Positions 8,245 through 16,804 of a DNA stretch of 60,498 nt are shown here, piece after piece (position 1 is the stretch's first letter; the number at the start of each line of letters is the position of its first letter). The DNA is taken from the NCBI GenBank assembly GCA_012521755.1, contig JAAYLV010000119.1, positions 1 through 60,498 of the forward strand, written 5' to 3'. This DNA is from Bacillota bacterium (lineage in GTDB: Bacteria; Bacillota; Limnochordia; JAAZLZ01). A program made the translations under genes and the position numbers. A model generated the notes under the pieces. It ran no database searches, had not been told where the DNA came from, and was given only the letters and a program-made list of their open reading frames with translations.

Positions 8245-9222
8245 TTGATTGCAGCCATGGCTCGCTGGAATGAATGGCTCGAGGCCAGGTTCACTTGGCT
8301 GATCCTGGCCAGTTTAGCTCTAGGGCTCCTTAACCCCGGCCTTGCCCGGGTTGTCGCCGTTGCTCCCTACTTTATCGCCGTCATCATGTTCCTCGTCGCT
8401 CTTCGCTGTCGCATGGCCGATGTGGTCCGGGCCCTTCGCTCCCCGGGCAAGATTGGACTGCTGCTATCGCTGGTCTATCTGGTGATGCCCTTCTTTGCCT
8501 GGACCATCGCCAGGGGGTTTCTCTCCCATGAACCCCGGCTGGCCGCGGGCCTCGTCCTGATCAACTCCCTCCCCGTCGCTGCCACCTGCTCCATGTGGGC
8601 GGGGATCGCCGGGGGCGATTTAGCCTTGGGACTGACGGCCGTGAGCCTCACGACCCTGCTCAGCGGCCTTGCCACCCCGGCGGTTCTGGCCCTTTTCATT
8701 GGGACCATGATCGATTTCGATCCTGGTCCCCTCATGCGGGGGCTCTTTTGGACAGTGATGATCCCCGTCGCCTTGGGCCTCATGGTCGGTGAACGAAGGA
8801 GGGCCTTCGTCGATAGGCACGGTCCCCAAATTGGCCTCCTGATCAAGCCCTTCATGCTCAGCATGCTGGTCATCAATGCGGCCTTGCTCGTCCCTTACTT
8901 GGCGGGGCTCCCTCCTTTGGAGCTGGTCCGCCTTTACCTGGTGGTTTTCCTGCAGATGATGGGAGGATACTTGTTGGGCTTTGCCATCACCACCCTCCTC
9001 GGTTTGGACTATGCCGCATCCATCACCATGACTTATGCGGCGACCATGCGCAACAACGGGGCGGGCATCCTGATCGCGGTGAGCTACTTTTCGCCCCTGA
9101 TGGCCCTGCCCATTACCTTGAACACCTTGATTCAACAGCCCATCGCCAGCACCATCTACAAATTCTATCGCCCCTGGCGGGCGAGGAGAGATGGGCGGCT
9201 AAGGTCCCTTGGGGGAGCATAG
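8245..9222 (+). CDS. Bile acid:sodium symporter (BASS) family transporter 1
   Basis: About 325 residues and 9-10 hydrophobic segments. It carries BASS-type features: a paired helix-break pattern around NSLPVAATCSMWAGIAGGD near residue 107 and a second crossover around TYAATMRNNGAG near 260. BASS proteins import organic anions such as pantoate, 2-oxoacids or bile acids with Na+. I chose TTG 8245 because GGGGGGAG ends 5-6 bp upstream; the frame is open to 8230. It ends the operon of hydroxyacid dehydrogenase, lyase and LeuCD-type genes, so it may carry their substrate or export a product. A paralogue is at 46338. Confidence 0.85.
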   Translation: MIAAMARWNEWLEARFTWLILASLALGLLNPGLARVVAVAPYFIAVIMFLVALRCRMADVVRALRSPGKIGLLLSLVYLVMPFFAWTIARGFLSHEPRLAAGLVLINSLPVAATCSMWAGIAGGDLALGLTAVSLTTLLSGLATPAVLALFIGTMIDFDPGPLMRGLFWTVMIPVALGLMVGERRRAFVDRHGPQIGLLIKPFMLSMLVINAALLVPYLAGLPPLELVRLYLVVFLQMMGGYLLGFAITTLLGLDYAASITMTYAATMRNNGAGILIAVSYFSPLMALPITLNTLIQQPIASTIYKFYRPWRARRDGRLRSLGGA

Positions 9223-9306
9223 GGTGCGAGGCGATTTTCTTGCGGGGCAAAAAAGCTGATTTGTCCGGCAGGAATCGATCGGTCCCAGGGCGAAAGGGAA
9301 AGCAGC

Positions 9307-9334
9307 GTGTTACGAAACATATTTTGAGTAACAC
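9307..9334. promoter_or_regulatory. Perfect dyad GTGTTAC-N14-GTAACAC, candidate operator
   Basis: Two 7-bp arms at 9307-9313 and 9328-9334 flank an AT-rich 14-bp centre, 28-55 bp before the GTG start of the ECF S-component gene. The shape fits a dimeric helix-turn-helix protein. GTTACG-type palindromes have been described for tungstate/molybdate-responsive regulators in sulfate reducers (from memory). That would fit the tungsten-related genes downstream, but the match is only partial. It could also act as an RNA hairpin. Confidence 0.45.
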
Positions 9335-9361
9335 CTAATCAGCCCTGGGGAGGCGTTCGCG

Positions 9362-9892
9362 GTGAATCTGCGCAGATTAACGATGGGTGCACTCCTTGTT
9401 GCTGCAGGAATCATCCTGCCCATGATGTTCCACGCCGTGGGCATGGGCAAGGTCTTCCTGCCTATGCATATCCCCGTCCTCCTGGCCGGTTTTATCGTGG
9501 GGCCCGTCATCGGCGGGCTGGTGGGCTTTCTCACTCCCTTGCTGAGTGCGGTCTTGACGGGGATGCCGCCCCTCATGCCCCCCATCGCTCAGACGATGAT
9601 GATCGAGCTTGCCGTTTATGGTGCGGCCACCGGCCTTGTTTACCGCAACACCAAGCTCAGCCCGGCCCCCTGTCTAGTCGCGGCCATGGCCGCGGGGAGG
9701 ATCGTCTACGGACTGCTGGGAGCTTTCATCCTGCCTCTGTTTGGCTTTGAGAAGATTGCGGTCATTTATCCAATCACCTACGGCCTCGTGGGGAGCCTGC
9801 CGGGGATCCTCATCCAGCTGGCGGTCATCCCCCCGCTGGTCTATGGCCTGGAGAAAACGAGGCTCCCAATTTTCGTGAGGGAAGGAAGATGA
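9362..9892 (+). CDS. ECF transporter S-component-like membrane protein
   Basis: A 176-residue integral membrane protein with about six hydrophobic segments and the size of ECF S-components, the substrate-binding subunit of energy-coupling-factor vitamin/metal importers. It uses GTG 9362; GGGGAGG is about 5-11 bp upstream. No ATPase (EcfA) or EcfT gene is nearby, so it would have to share an ECF module encoded elsewhere. Its stop overlaps the start of the FmdE-like gene by 4 bp, and the next gene is a tungsten-enzyme-type radical SAM maturase. A substrate linked to Mo/W or pterin cofactor metabolism is therefore plausible but unproven. Confidence 0.75.
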   Translation: MNLRRLTMGALLVAAGIILPMMFHAVGMGKVFLPMHIPVLLAGFIVGPVIGGLVGFLTPLLSAVLTGMPPLMPPIAQTMMIELAVYGAATGLVYRNTKLSPAPCLVAAMAAGRIVYGLLGAFILPLFGFEKIAVIYPITYGLVGSLPGILIQLAVIPPLVYGLEKTRLPIFVREGR

Positions 9893-10308
9893 GGTTGAAC
9901 GAGACCCTAGCGAGACTGGAAGAGTTTCACGGGCACCTGGGTCCCTACGTAGTAGTGGGCTATCGGATGGGGGAGCTGGCCCTGCGGCTCCTCGGAGCGA
10001 AGAAGTATTTTGAGCTGAAGGTCGCCTCCAAGGCGGGGACGACTCCGCCCGTCTCCTGCATGAACGACGGCATCCAGCTGGCAACAGGCTGCACCTACGG
10101 CAAGGGGAACATTAAAGCAACGGAAGAGGGGGTCCCTGAAGCCGCATTCATCCAAGGGGACCGGCGCTTGAAGATTGCGCTCCTTCCTTCCACCCAGGCG
10201 GCGATGGGGGAGTGGCTGCGGCAGGATGGGGAACGAACGGCCGCGGCCCGGGTCTATGGGCTTGAGGATGATGAGCTTTTCCAGTGGGAGCTCACGGACA
10301 CTGAATGA
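9889..10308 (+). CDS. FmdE-like protein (formylmethanofuran dehydrogenase subunit E family)
   Basis: A 139-residue protein with the family signature HGHLGP at 14-19, Cys57 in the SCMNDG block and Cys68 in TGCTYGKGN. FmdE-family proteins are associated with molybdenum/tungsten formylmethanofuran dehydrogenases in methanogens. In bacteria they occur as small proteins of unknown role, often near Mo/W genes. This copy lacks the C-terminal zinc-ribbon of longer members. It is coupled to the S-component gene (ATGA overlap) and overlaps the convergent radical SAM gene by 17 bp. A role as a metal- or cofactor-binding partner of the transporter is inference. Confidence 0.8.
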   Translation: MRLNETLARLEEFHGHLGPYVVVGYRMGELALRLLGAKKYFELKVASKAGTTPPVSCMNDGIQLATGCTYGKGNIKATEEGVPEAAFIQGDRRLKIALLPSTQAAMGEWLRQDGERTAAARVYGLEDDELFQWELTDTE

Positions 10309-11329
10309 TCCCTGCGGCCCATAAGCAATCGCCGCAGGCGGGGCTGTTGCCCCAGCAGTCCTCCAAGTTCTCTTCAACCATGTCGCAGCCGCTGCAAGTT
10401 GGGCAGTCGGGGAAGGAAAACTCATCTAGTTGAGTCCGCAGGGGCTGGTAGCCATCCCAGATGGCGGTCAAAGGTTCTTGTCGGATGCTGCCCAGGATAT
10501 GCTTATGGATTGACTTTTCCCGGTTGAAGATGTGGCAGGTGTAAGAGTGGAGGAGGGGATAGCAGGGGGCGACCTGGCCGGTGAAGGAGACGGCTAGGGC
10601 CCTGCGCCTGGCGAAGCGGCAGTAGCGGCCCTCTTGCTTCCAGGTCACGGCCGGGAGGGAGACGGGCACATCTCCCAGCTCCTGGCAGAGGTCCTCCCAG
10701 ATGGCCGCCGGGTCCGGGCGGCCGGGGAGGGACCGCAAGAAATCCTCCCCGTAGAGGATCTGGTCTTTCATATCCGCGGTGTAGGGGAGGACGTTGGTGA
10801 CGATCAAAAACTCAACCCCCCGCGCTTTTAGTATCCTGATCAAGGCGGGGAGTTCTTCAATGTTGTCCTTCATGGCCACCAGTTCGCAGCCGATCTGGGG
10901 ATGGCTGCACCCGCGGCTTTTCTTAAGTTCTTTTAAGGCCTCCAAGTTAGCCAGCAGTTTGCTTAAGCTGCCGCCCCTTACCTTCCGGTAAGTCTCCTGC
11001 TCGGCGCCGTCGATGGACAGGATCAACCGATCCAACCCGACTTCCAGGAAATGCCGGGCGATCTCCCCGTCGAGAAGAAGGCCGTTGCTGATGAGCTCCA
11101 CCTCATCGGCCTTCTCCTTGCACTGTTCGATCATCCCGACCAAATCGGGGTGGCAGAGGGGCTCCCCGAGACCTGCGATCTGGACCTTCCGCAGCCTGGG
11201 AAGACTCCGCAAGAGCAAAGCAAAGGTTTCTCCGTCCATGTCCCCGAGGGGCTCCTGCCAGGAGTTGCGGATGCATGTCCGGCAGTTTAGATTGCATCTA
11301 GTGGTGACCTCTAAGTAAAGCTCCTGCAA
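10292..11329 (-). CDS. Radical SAM/SPASM protein, tungsten-oxidoreductase maturase type
   Basis: The radical SAM cluster CNLNCRTCIRNSW (Cys12, 16, 19 from the chosen start) is followed by PLGDM and a C-terminal Cys-rich SPASM region with about nine Cys in the last 45 residues. The CxxxCxxC-IRNSW-PLGDM pattern resembles the radical SAM family that accompanies tungsten-containing aldehyde:ferredoxin oxidoreductases. An AOR-family gene is present at 50337, though 39 kb away. I place the start at TTG 11329, where AGGGAGG lies 8 bp upstream; the frame is open to a TTG at 11404 without a good site. It is head-to-head with the aminotransferase gene and tail-to-tail with the FmdE-like gene. Confidence 0.85.
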   Translation of the reverse strand: MQELYLEVTTRCNLNCRTCIRNSWQEPLGDMDGETFALLLRSLPRLRKVQIAGLGEPLCHPDLVGMIEQCKEKADEVELISNGLLLDGEIARHFLEVGLDRLILSIDGAEQETYRKVRGGSLSKLLANLEALKELKKSRGCSHPQIGCELVAMKDNIEELPALIRILKARGVEFLIVTNVLPYTADMKDQILYGEDFLRSLPGRPDPAAIWEDLCQELGDVPVSLPAVTWKQEGRYCRFARRRALAVSFTGQVAPCYPLLHSYTCHIFNREKSIHKHILGSIRQEPLTAIWDGYQPLRTQLDEFSFPDCPTCSGCDMVEENLEDCWGNSPACGDCLWAAGIIQCP

Positions 11330-11419
11330 TGCCAACTCCTCCCTGGGATCAAAGCTTCCCTTCGACGGTCCGGGGCCGATTCCTTCCCGCCGGGAGCCTG
11401 CCAAGAGAAGGTAACAGTC

Positions 11420-12931
11420 TTGTCAAAGAAGAAGTATAAGAGGAGAATAGTCCCAGTTGTGCCTAAGCCCCATCTATTTGGATGTACTTGCGAAGACCAG
11501 CCTGAAGAGGGGGTAGATGCAGTGGAGTTTAACTGGCAGCCGCGAGAGGTACCGGAGGTAAGCACGCCCTATCGTCGGATCAAGACCAAGATTCCTGCTC
11601 CGGAGACGGTGTCCTTTTTGGAGAGGCTGCGCCGGATCGAGCCCCGGGCTACCCTGAGCCAGCCGCCCATCCTCTGGCACCGGGCCGAGGGCTTCTCCAT
11701 CTACGATCGGGCAGGGAACAAGTGGGTGGACTTCACTTCGGGCGTCCTTGTGGCCAATGCCGGCTACAAGCGGGAGAAGATGCATGAGGCGATGCTGAGC
11801 CAGCTGGAGACAGGGGTGTGGCATACTTTCCTCTTTGCCAACGAGCCCCGGGCCCGCTTCGTGGAGAAGCTAAGAGAGGTGGCGCCGCCCGGCCTTGACG
11901 TTGTCTTTCTCCTCACCACCGGCTCGGAAAGCACCGAGCACGCCTTGAAGCTGATGCGCACCTTCGGCCAGACCCGCGGGGGCAAAAGGAAGATCGGGAT
12001 CGTCTGCTTTGAAGGCGCCTTCCACGGGCGCACCCTCGGCGCCCAGCAGATCGGCGGCACGCCTTACCTAAAAGAATGGATTGTCAACTTGGACCCGGAC
12101 ATCCACATGGCTCCCTTCCCCGACTGCCACCGCTGCCCTGTCGGCAAGGAGGGCTACGCCGAGTGTGAAGATGAATGCTTCGGGCAGTTGCTCTCCTTCC
12201 TCGAGGAGCGCTTGGGGGGGAAGGACTACCAGGGACGCCTGGCCGGGGTGATCACCGAAAGCTACCAGGGGGGCGAAGCCCGGTTCATGCCTAAAGGCTA
12301 CGTTGAGCGGCTCGCGGAGTGGTGCCGGGCCAACCAGATCCTCCTCACCTTCGATGAGGTGCAGGCGGGCTTCGGCCGGACGGGCAAGTTCTTCGCCTTC
12401 GAGCATTACGGGGTGGAGCCCGACCTTATCTGCTGCGGCAAAGGCATCTCCGGCTGCCTGCCCTTGTCGGCCGTCATCGGGCGGGGGGAGATTATGCGCC
12501 AGTTCCCGCCGGGGGCCCTGACCAACACCCACAGCGGCAACCCCATCAGCTGCGCCGCGGCCCTCGCCCACCTGGAGCTCATCTTGGAGGAAGACCTGGT
12601 GAGCAAGGCCCAAGCCTTGGAGGCGGTCCTGCGGGAAGAGGCGGAAGCCATCGCAAGGGCCTGTCCCGACATTGTCTGGCCCATCCGGGTCCGGGGACTG
12701 GTCGGGGCTATCGGCCTTGTTGAGCCCAATACGAAAAAGCCGGCTGTTGCCCTCGCCTTTGCGGCAGTGCAGCGGGCGGTGGAAAAGGGCCTGATGCTCT
12801 TTGCTCCCGTCGGGCCGGGACCGGCCACCATCAAGATCAACCCGCCCCTCATCATCACCGAAGATGCCCTGCGGGACGGCATGGCCGCCCTGCGGGAAGC
12901 CATCGTCGAATGCCGAAGGGAGTTGTATTAG
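11420..12931 (+). CDS. Class III aminotransferase (PLP-dependent, 4-aminobutyrate/ornithine type)
   Basis: A 503-residue fold-type I PLP enzyme. The PLP Lys is Lys341 in CCGKGISG, the ring-pairing Asp is Asp312 in TFDEVQAG, and TTGSESTEHA at about 166 is the phosphate loop. It moves an amino group between an amine or omega-amino acid and a 2-oxoacid. Unusual parts are a 60-residue N-terminal extension with a Cys-Thr-Cys at 22-24, and a Cys-rich insert (Cys236, 239, 249, 253) seen in one subgroup of the family. It starts at TTG 11420 after AGAAGG. It leads the operon of LarA, dehydratase and aldolase genes. Confidence 0.9.
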   Translation: MSKKKYKRRIVPVVPKPHLFGCTCEDQPEEGVDAVEFNWQPREVPEVSTPYRRIKTKIPAPETVSFLERLRRIEPRATLSQPPILWHRAEGFSIYDRAGNKWVDFTSGVLVANAGYKREKMHEAMLSQLETGVWHTFLFANEPRARFVEKLREVAPPGLDVVFLLTTGSESTEHALKLMRTFGQTRGGKRKIGIVCFEGAFHGRTLGAQQIGGTPYLKEWIVNLDPDIHMAPFPDCHRCPVGKEGYAECEDECFGQLLSFLEERLGGKDYQGRLAGVITESYQGGEARFMPKGYVERLAEWCRANQILLTFDEVQAGFGRTGKFFAFEHYGVEPDLICCGKGISGCLPLSAVIGRGEIMRQFPPGALTNTHSGNPISCAAALAHLELILEEDLVSKAQALEAVLREEAEAIARACPDIVWPIRVRGLVGAIGLVEPNTKKPAVALAFAAVQRAVEKGLMLFAPVGPGPATIKINPPLIITEDALRDGMAALREAIVECRRELY

Positions 12932-12935
12932 CCTA

Positions 12936-12957
12936 GAGGCCCCCCAGCGGGGGCTTC
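12936..12957 (+). other. GC stem-loop after the aminotransferase gene
   Basis: GAGGCCCCC and GGGGGCTTC form a 9-bp stem with a 4-base loop. No T-run follows, so I call it a possible attenuator or mRNA-processing stem, not a proven terminator. A second smaller stem, AGATCCC with GGGATCT, follows near 12999-13019. The 136-bp gap otherwise holds only the AAAGGAGGG site of the next gene. Confidence 0.4.
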
Positions 12958-13067
12958 TGGTATATAGGGGCCGTTTCAGGAGGCTCCGGGTTGTGGGAGA
13001 TCCCGGGGGCAGGGATCTTGGGGCCATGAGGCGAAAACCTTCCCAGATGTTCTGTAAAGGAGGGACG

Positions 13068-14345
13068 ATGCGGCCATCGTGCTTAGATGCCCGCTTAAGT
13101 TGTATGGAGATTGTATTGAAATACGGCAAGGGACAAATGTCCGCCCAGATTCCCCCGGAAAACCTGGCCGGGTTTGTCCGGGCTAAAGAAGTCCCCGTCG
13201 TTCCCGACGAACTGGAAGCGGTGAAACAGGCCCTGGCCAGTCCCATCGGGAGTCCTCCCCTGCGGGAGATCATCCGGCGGAAAAAGGCGAAGAACGCGGT
13301 CGTGGTGGTCAACGACATCACCAGGCCCACCCCTTACCATGTCTACCTCCCGGCCTTGGAGGAGGAGCTCCAAGAAGTTGATGAAGTGACCTTCATCGTG
13401 GCCACGGGCCTTCACCGGGGCCACACCGATGAGGAAAACCTGGCCATCTTCGGCGATTATCCCCGCCGGTACCGCTTCATCAACCACGATGGCGACGGTG
13501 ACCTGGTCTATCTGGGACGACTGCCCCATGGGAGCCCCTTGTATGTGAACAGGCTCGTCGTCGAAGCTGATCTGGTGGTGACCACCGGAGTCGTCGTGCC
13601 CCACTACATGGCCGGCTTTGCCGGGGGGCGCAAATCCATCCTGCCGGGGGTGGCGGGGCGGGAGACCATCCAGAGCAACCACTCCATGCTGGTCCGGCCC
13701 GAATCTGCCCCAGGCCGCCTCGAGGGCAATCCCATCCATCAGGAGATGCTCGAGGCCGCCCGCCGGGCGGGAGTCGATTTCATCTTGAACGCGGTCACCA
13801 ACGAAGACAAAAAGATCGTTTCTGTGGTGGCGGGGGACTTGGAGGCCGCCTGGCGGGAAGGGGTGGAAGTCTGCCGGGAGGTGTACACCGCGCCTGTCGC
13901 CGAAGAGGTGGATGTGGTCATTGCGGGCGTGGGAGGTCACCCCAAGGACATCAACCTCTACCAGGCCCAGAAGGGCTTGGAAAATGCCGCGGCCGCCGTC
14001 AGGCCCGGAGGCACCATCATCCTCGTTGCTGAGTGCCCCGAAGGCCATGGGGATGAGGTCTTCAACCAGTGGATGCTGGCGGCCGACAGCCTCCAGGACA
14101 TCATCGACCGTATCGCCGTCAAATTCGTCATGGGCGGCCACAAGGCCTATGCCATCGCCCGGGTCTTGAAGGAGAAGGACTGCATCCTCGTCTCCAGCAT
14201 GGACGAAGATTTAGTCCGCGATTACTTCTTTACCCCCGCGGTCGACCTGGAGGAGGCTTTGGCCATCGTTAGGGCCAAGTACGGACCAGATTATTCTGCT
14301 TTAGTCATGCCGGAAGCCAGTGCGACCATGGCCGCGCTTTGCTAG
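13068..14345 (+). CDS. larA: LarA-family nickel-dependent 2-hydroxyacid racemase/epimerase
   Basis: A 425-residue protein with the LarA catalytic pattern: His116 in ATGLHRGH, His179 in VPHYMAGF and Lys189 in GGRKSILPG. The His-Lys spacing of 10 matches the family, in which the Lys carries the nickel-pincer cofactor. LarA relatives racemise lactate, malate or other 2-hydroxyacids or epimerise aldonates at C2. ATG 13068 is chosen for the AAAGGAGGG site 6 bp upstream; a longer open frame overlaps the aminotransferase gene and is not real. The cofactor genes larB, larC and larE are absent from the window. It precedes an IlvD-type dehydratase and aldolase, favouring aldonate epimerisation. Confidence 0.9.
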   Translation: MRPSCLDARLSCMEIVLKYGKGQMSAQIPPENLAGFVRAKEVPVVPDELEAVKQALASPIGSPPLREIIRRKKAKNAVVVVNDITRPTPYHVYLPALEEELQEVDEVTFIVATGLHRGHTDEENLAIFGDYPRRYRFINHDGDGDLVYLGRLPHGSPLYVNRLVVEADLVVTTGVVVPHYMAGFAGGRKSILPGVAGRETIQSNHSMLVRPESAPGRLEGNPIHQEMLEAARRAGVDFILNAVTNEDKKIVSVVAGDLEAAWREGVEVCREVYTAPVAEEVDVVIAGVGGHPKDINLYQAQKGLENAAAAVRPGGTIILVAECPEGHGDEVFNQWMLAADSLQDIIDRIAVKFVMGGHKAYAIARVLKEKDCILVSSMDEDLVRDYFFTPAVDLEEALAIVRAKYGPDYSALVMPEASATMAALC

Positions 14346-14366
14346 CCGCTGGAGAAAGGAGAGCTT

Positions 14367-16055
14367 TTGGTGTCAAAGGCCAACTTAAGAAGCAGCGAAG
14401 TCACCCAAGGCTTGGAGCGGGCAGCCCACCGGGCGCTGCTCTATGCGATGGGGCTGGGCCCGGAGGATATGGGCAAGCCCTTGATCGGGGTGGTGAGCTC
14501 CTACACGGAGATCGTCCCTGGCCACCGTCACTTGCGGGAGCTGGCCATCGCTGTGCGGGAGGGGATCCGGGAGGCAGGGGGCGTCCCGATTGAGTTCAAC
14601 ACCATCGCCATCTGCGACGGCTTGTGCCAGGGGCATGTGGGCATGCGCTATCCCCTGCCCTCGCGGGAAGTCATCGCCGATTCGGTGGAACTTATGGTGG
14701 AAGCCCATCGCCTCGACGGCATGGTCCTCATGCCCGCCTGCGACAAGACGGTGCCGGGGCAGATCATCGCGGCGGTGCGGACCGACATCCCCAGCATCAT
14801 CCTCACCGGCGGGCCCATGTATCCCGGGCGGTGCGGGGAGCATAAAGACCTCACCTTGACGGACATGCGGGAATTCGTCGGTCAAGTCAAGGCTGGCCGC
14901 CTCCCCCAAGATAAACTCGCTGCCATCGAGGAGCGGGCGTTGCCGGGGCCGGGCTCCTGCGCCATGCTGGGGACGGCCAACACCATGTGCGCCCTGGCAG
15001 AAGCCTTGGGACTTACCCTCCCAGGCTGCTCCCTGGTCCATGCCGCCGATGCGGGCAAGCTGCGCCTCGCCCGCCAGTCGGGACGGCGGGCGGTGGAGAT
15101 GGTGAGGGAAGGCCTCGCTCCATCCAAGATTATCACCCCCCAATCTTTGCGGAACGCCATCATCGCTGACATGGCTTTGGGGGGGTCAACCAACAGCGTC
15201 CTCCATTTACTAGCCATCGCCTACGAGGCCGGCATCGAGCTCTCCCTCGATGATTTCGATCGCATCAGCCGCCAGGTGCCCCACATCTGCAACGTCAAGC
15301 CCTCCGGGGCTTATCCCGTCCAGCGGTTGATGGAGGCGGGCGGGATGCCGGGGGTGCTTTATCAGCTCCGGGAGCTCTTGGATGCCTCCGTCCAGACGGT
15401 CTACGGACGCCTGCATGACGGACTTGAGCCTCCCTCCGATGAAGAGATGATCCGTCCCCTCACTAGCCCTCTGCGGCCGGAAGGAGGAATTGCCGTCCTT
15501 TACGGCAATCTAGCCCCCCAAGGGGCGGTTGTTAAGCAGTCCGCGGTCTCGCCCAAGATGATGGTCCACCGGGGGCCGGCCAAGCCCTTCGATTCCATGG
15601 AAGAGGCGGTGGCGGCTTTGATGTCCGATGGGGTGCATCCGGGGGACGTGGTCGTCATCCGCTATGAAGGCCCCAAGGGAGGGCCCGGGATGCGGGAGAT
15701 GCACATGTTCGCCTCCATCCTGATGGGCATGGAGCTCAGCGAAAGCGTGGCCCTGGTGACCGATGGGCGCTTCTCCGGCTCCACCCGCGGGCCCTGCATC
15801 GGCCACATCTCCCCCGAGGCCTTCGAGGGCGGTCCCTTAGCTTTAGTGGAGGCGGGGGACATGATCAGCATCGATATTCCCAACAGGACGCTAACCTTGG
15901 AAGTGGCCGATGATGAGCTGGCCCGCCGGCGGGAGCGGTGGAATCCACCGGAGAGGCCCCTGAAGGGCGCCCTGGCCAAGTATGTGGCCTTGGCCCGCTC
16001 AGCCGGTGAAGGAGCCGTCGTCGCTCCCCTCAAGCAAAGGAGGAAGCAGGGATGA
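14367..16055 (+). CDS. IlvD/Edd-family dehydratase (dihydroxy-acid or aldonate dehydratase)
   Basis: A 562-residue iron-sulfur dehydratase. ACDKTVPG with Cys125 and [12 protein letters not shown] give two cluster ligands, and [11 protein letters not shown] lies near residue 83. The SYTEIVPGH block has Gly where [2Fe-2S] members have their first Cys, as in clostridial-type IlvD proteins. The family converts 2,3-dihydroxyacids or aldonates to 2-keto-3-deoxy acids. No ilvC or ilvB is nearby, and it overlaps by 4 bp the HpcH aldolase gene, whose substrates are 2-keto-3-deoxy acids. A sugar-acid dehydratase is therefore more likely than branched-chain synthesis. The start is TTG 14367 or GTG 14370 after GAAAGGAGAG. 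Confidence 0.88.
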   Translation: MVSKANLRSSEVTQGLERAAHRALLYAMGLGPEDMGKPLIGVVSSYTEIVPGHRHLRELAIAVREGIREAGGVPIEFNTIAICDGLCQGHVGMRYPLPSREVIADSVELMVEAHRLDGMVLMPACDKTVPGQIIAAVRTDIPSIILTGGPMYPGRCGEHKDLTLTDMREFVGQVKAGRLPQDKLAAIEERALPGPGSCAMLGTANTMCALAEALGLTLPGCSLVHAADAGKLRLARQSGRRAVEMVREGLAPSKIITPQSLRNAIIADMALGGSTNSVLHLLAIAYEAGIELSLDDFDRISRQVPHICNVKPSGAYPVQRLMEAGGMPGVLYQLRELLDASVQTVYGRLHDGLEPPSDEEMIRPLTSPLRPEGGIAVLYGNLAPQGAVVKQSAVSPKMMVHRGPAKPFDSMEEAVAALMSDGVHPGDVVVIRYEGPKGGPGMREMHMFASILMGMELSESVALVTDGRFSGSTRGPCIGHISPEAFEGGPLALVEAGDMISIDIPNRTLTLEVADDELARRRERWNPPERPLKGALAKYVALARSAGEGAVVAPLKQRRKQG

Positions 16056-16804
16056 AGAATCCAGTGAAGGAATTGATGCAGGATAGGGCGGCCATCGGGA
16101 CCTTTTTGACCTTGGGCAGCCCGGCAGTCAGCGAAATATTGGCCGATGTGGGCTATGATTTTGTCATCATCGACACCGAACACGGCCCCTTGTCCGTCGA
16201 GTCGGCCATGGCCCACATGCAGGCCTTGGGGAAGGGTCCTTGCGTCCCCTTGATCCGGGTGGCCTGGAATGAGATGGCGTTGATCAAACGGGCCCTGGAC
16301 ATCGGCGCCTATGGGGTGGTTGTGCCCATGGTGAACACCGCTGAAGAGGCGATGCGAGCTGTAGCCTACAGCAAGTATCCGCCCCTGGGGACGCGGGGCT
16401 TCGGCGCATCCCGCGCCACCACCTACGGCCGGGACATGAAAAGCTATTTGGATCAGGCTAACGAGGAAGTCCTGCTCTTCGTCCAGGTGGAAGACATCCG
16501 CGCGGTGGAGAATGTGGAGGAGATAGTCGCCGTTCCTGGTCTTGATGGGATTTTCATCGGTCCCGGGGATCTAGCCGCGAGCATGGGCCACATGGGGAAT
16601 TGGGGGCATCCGGACGTAAAGGAGGCCATCGACAAGGCCATCAAAGCCGGAGTCGATGCGGGACTGTTCGTTGGCATTTGGGCGGACACCCCGGCCGCGG
16701 CCAAGGAGCGGATCGCCCAAGGCTGCCGGCTAATTGCGGTCAGCCTTGACACCATCATGTTCATCCAAGCTGCGTCGGCAATTCTCAGAGAAGTGGGCAG
16801 GTGA
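16052..16804 (+). CDS. HpcH/HpaI-type class II aldolase (2-keto-3-deoxy acid aldolase)
   Basis: A 250-residue metal-dependent aldolase. His44 in DTEHGPLS, Arg69 and the metal-loop [10 protein letters not shown] near 171 are the family landmarks. The length equals the 2,4-dihydroxyhept-2-enedioate, 2-keto-3-deoxy-L-rhamnonate and 5-keto-4-deoxyglucarate aldolases. It splits a 2-keto-3-deoxy acid into pyruvate and an aldehyde. It is coupled to the dehydratase upstream (ATGA) and to the SDR downstream (GTGA), which strongly suggests successive steps of one pathway. The chain length of the substrate cannot be told from sequence. Confidence 0.92.
   Translation: MKNPVKELMQDRAAIGTFLTLGSPAVSEILADVGYDFVIIDTEHGPLSVESAMAHMQALGKGPCVPLIRVAWNEMALIKRALDIGAYGVVVPMVNTAEEAMRAVAYSKYPPLGTRGFGASRATTYGRDMKSYLDQANEEVLLFVQVEDIRAVENVEEIVAVPGLDGIFIGPGDLAASMGHMGNWGHPDVKEAIDKAIKAGVDAGLFVGIWADTPAAAKERIAQGCRLIAVSLDTIMFIQAASAILREVGR

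Noticed and set aside
9223-9361. Possible Moco/Wco riboswitch before the ECF S-component gene
   Set aside because: Position is attractive, but I could not match the expected conserved stems; only the 7+7 dyad is clear.
12068-13330. 420-codon antisense open frame over the aminotransferase gene
   Set aside because: Mirror of a GC-rich coding frame; the sense strand has a full class III aminotransferase with all catalytic residues.
14367-16055. Loss of a cluster-binding Cys in the IlvD-type dehydratase as a defect
   Set aside because: Gly at this place is normal in the clostridial-type IlvD subgroup, and the other two Cys are intact.
14367-16804. Branched-chain amino acid synthesis by the IlvD-type gene with LeuCD at 6446
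   Set aside because: No ilvBN, ilvC, leuA or leuB in the window, and both sets are embedded with aldolases and dehydrogenases.
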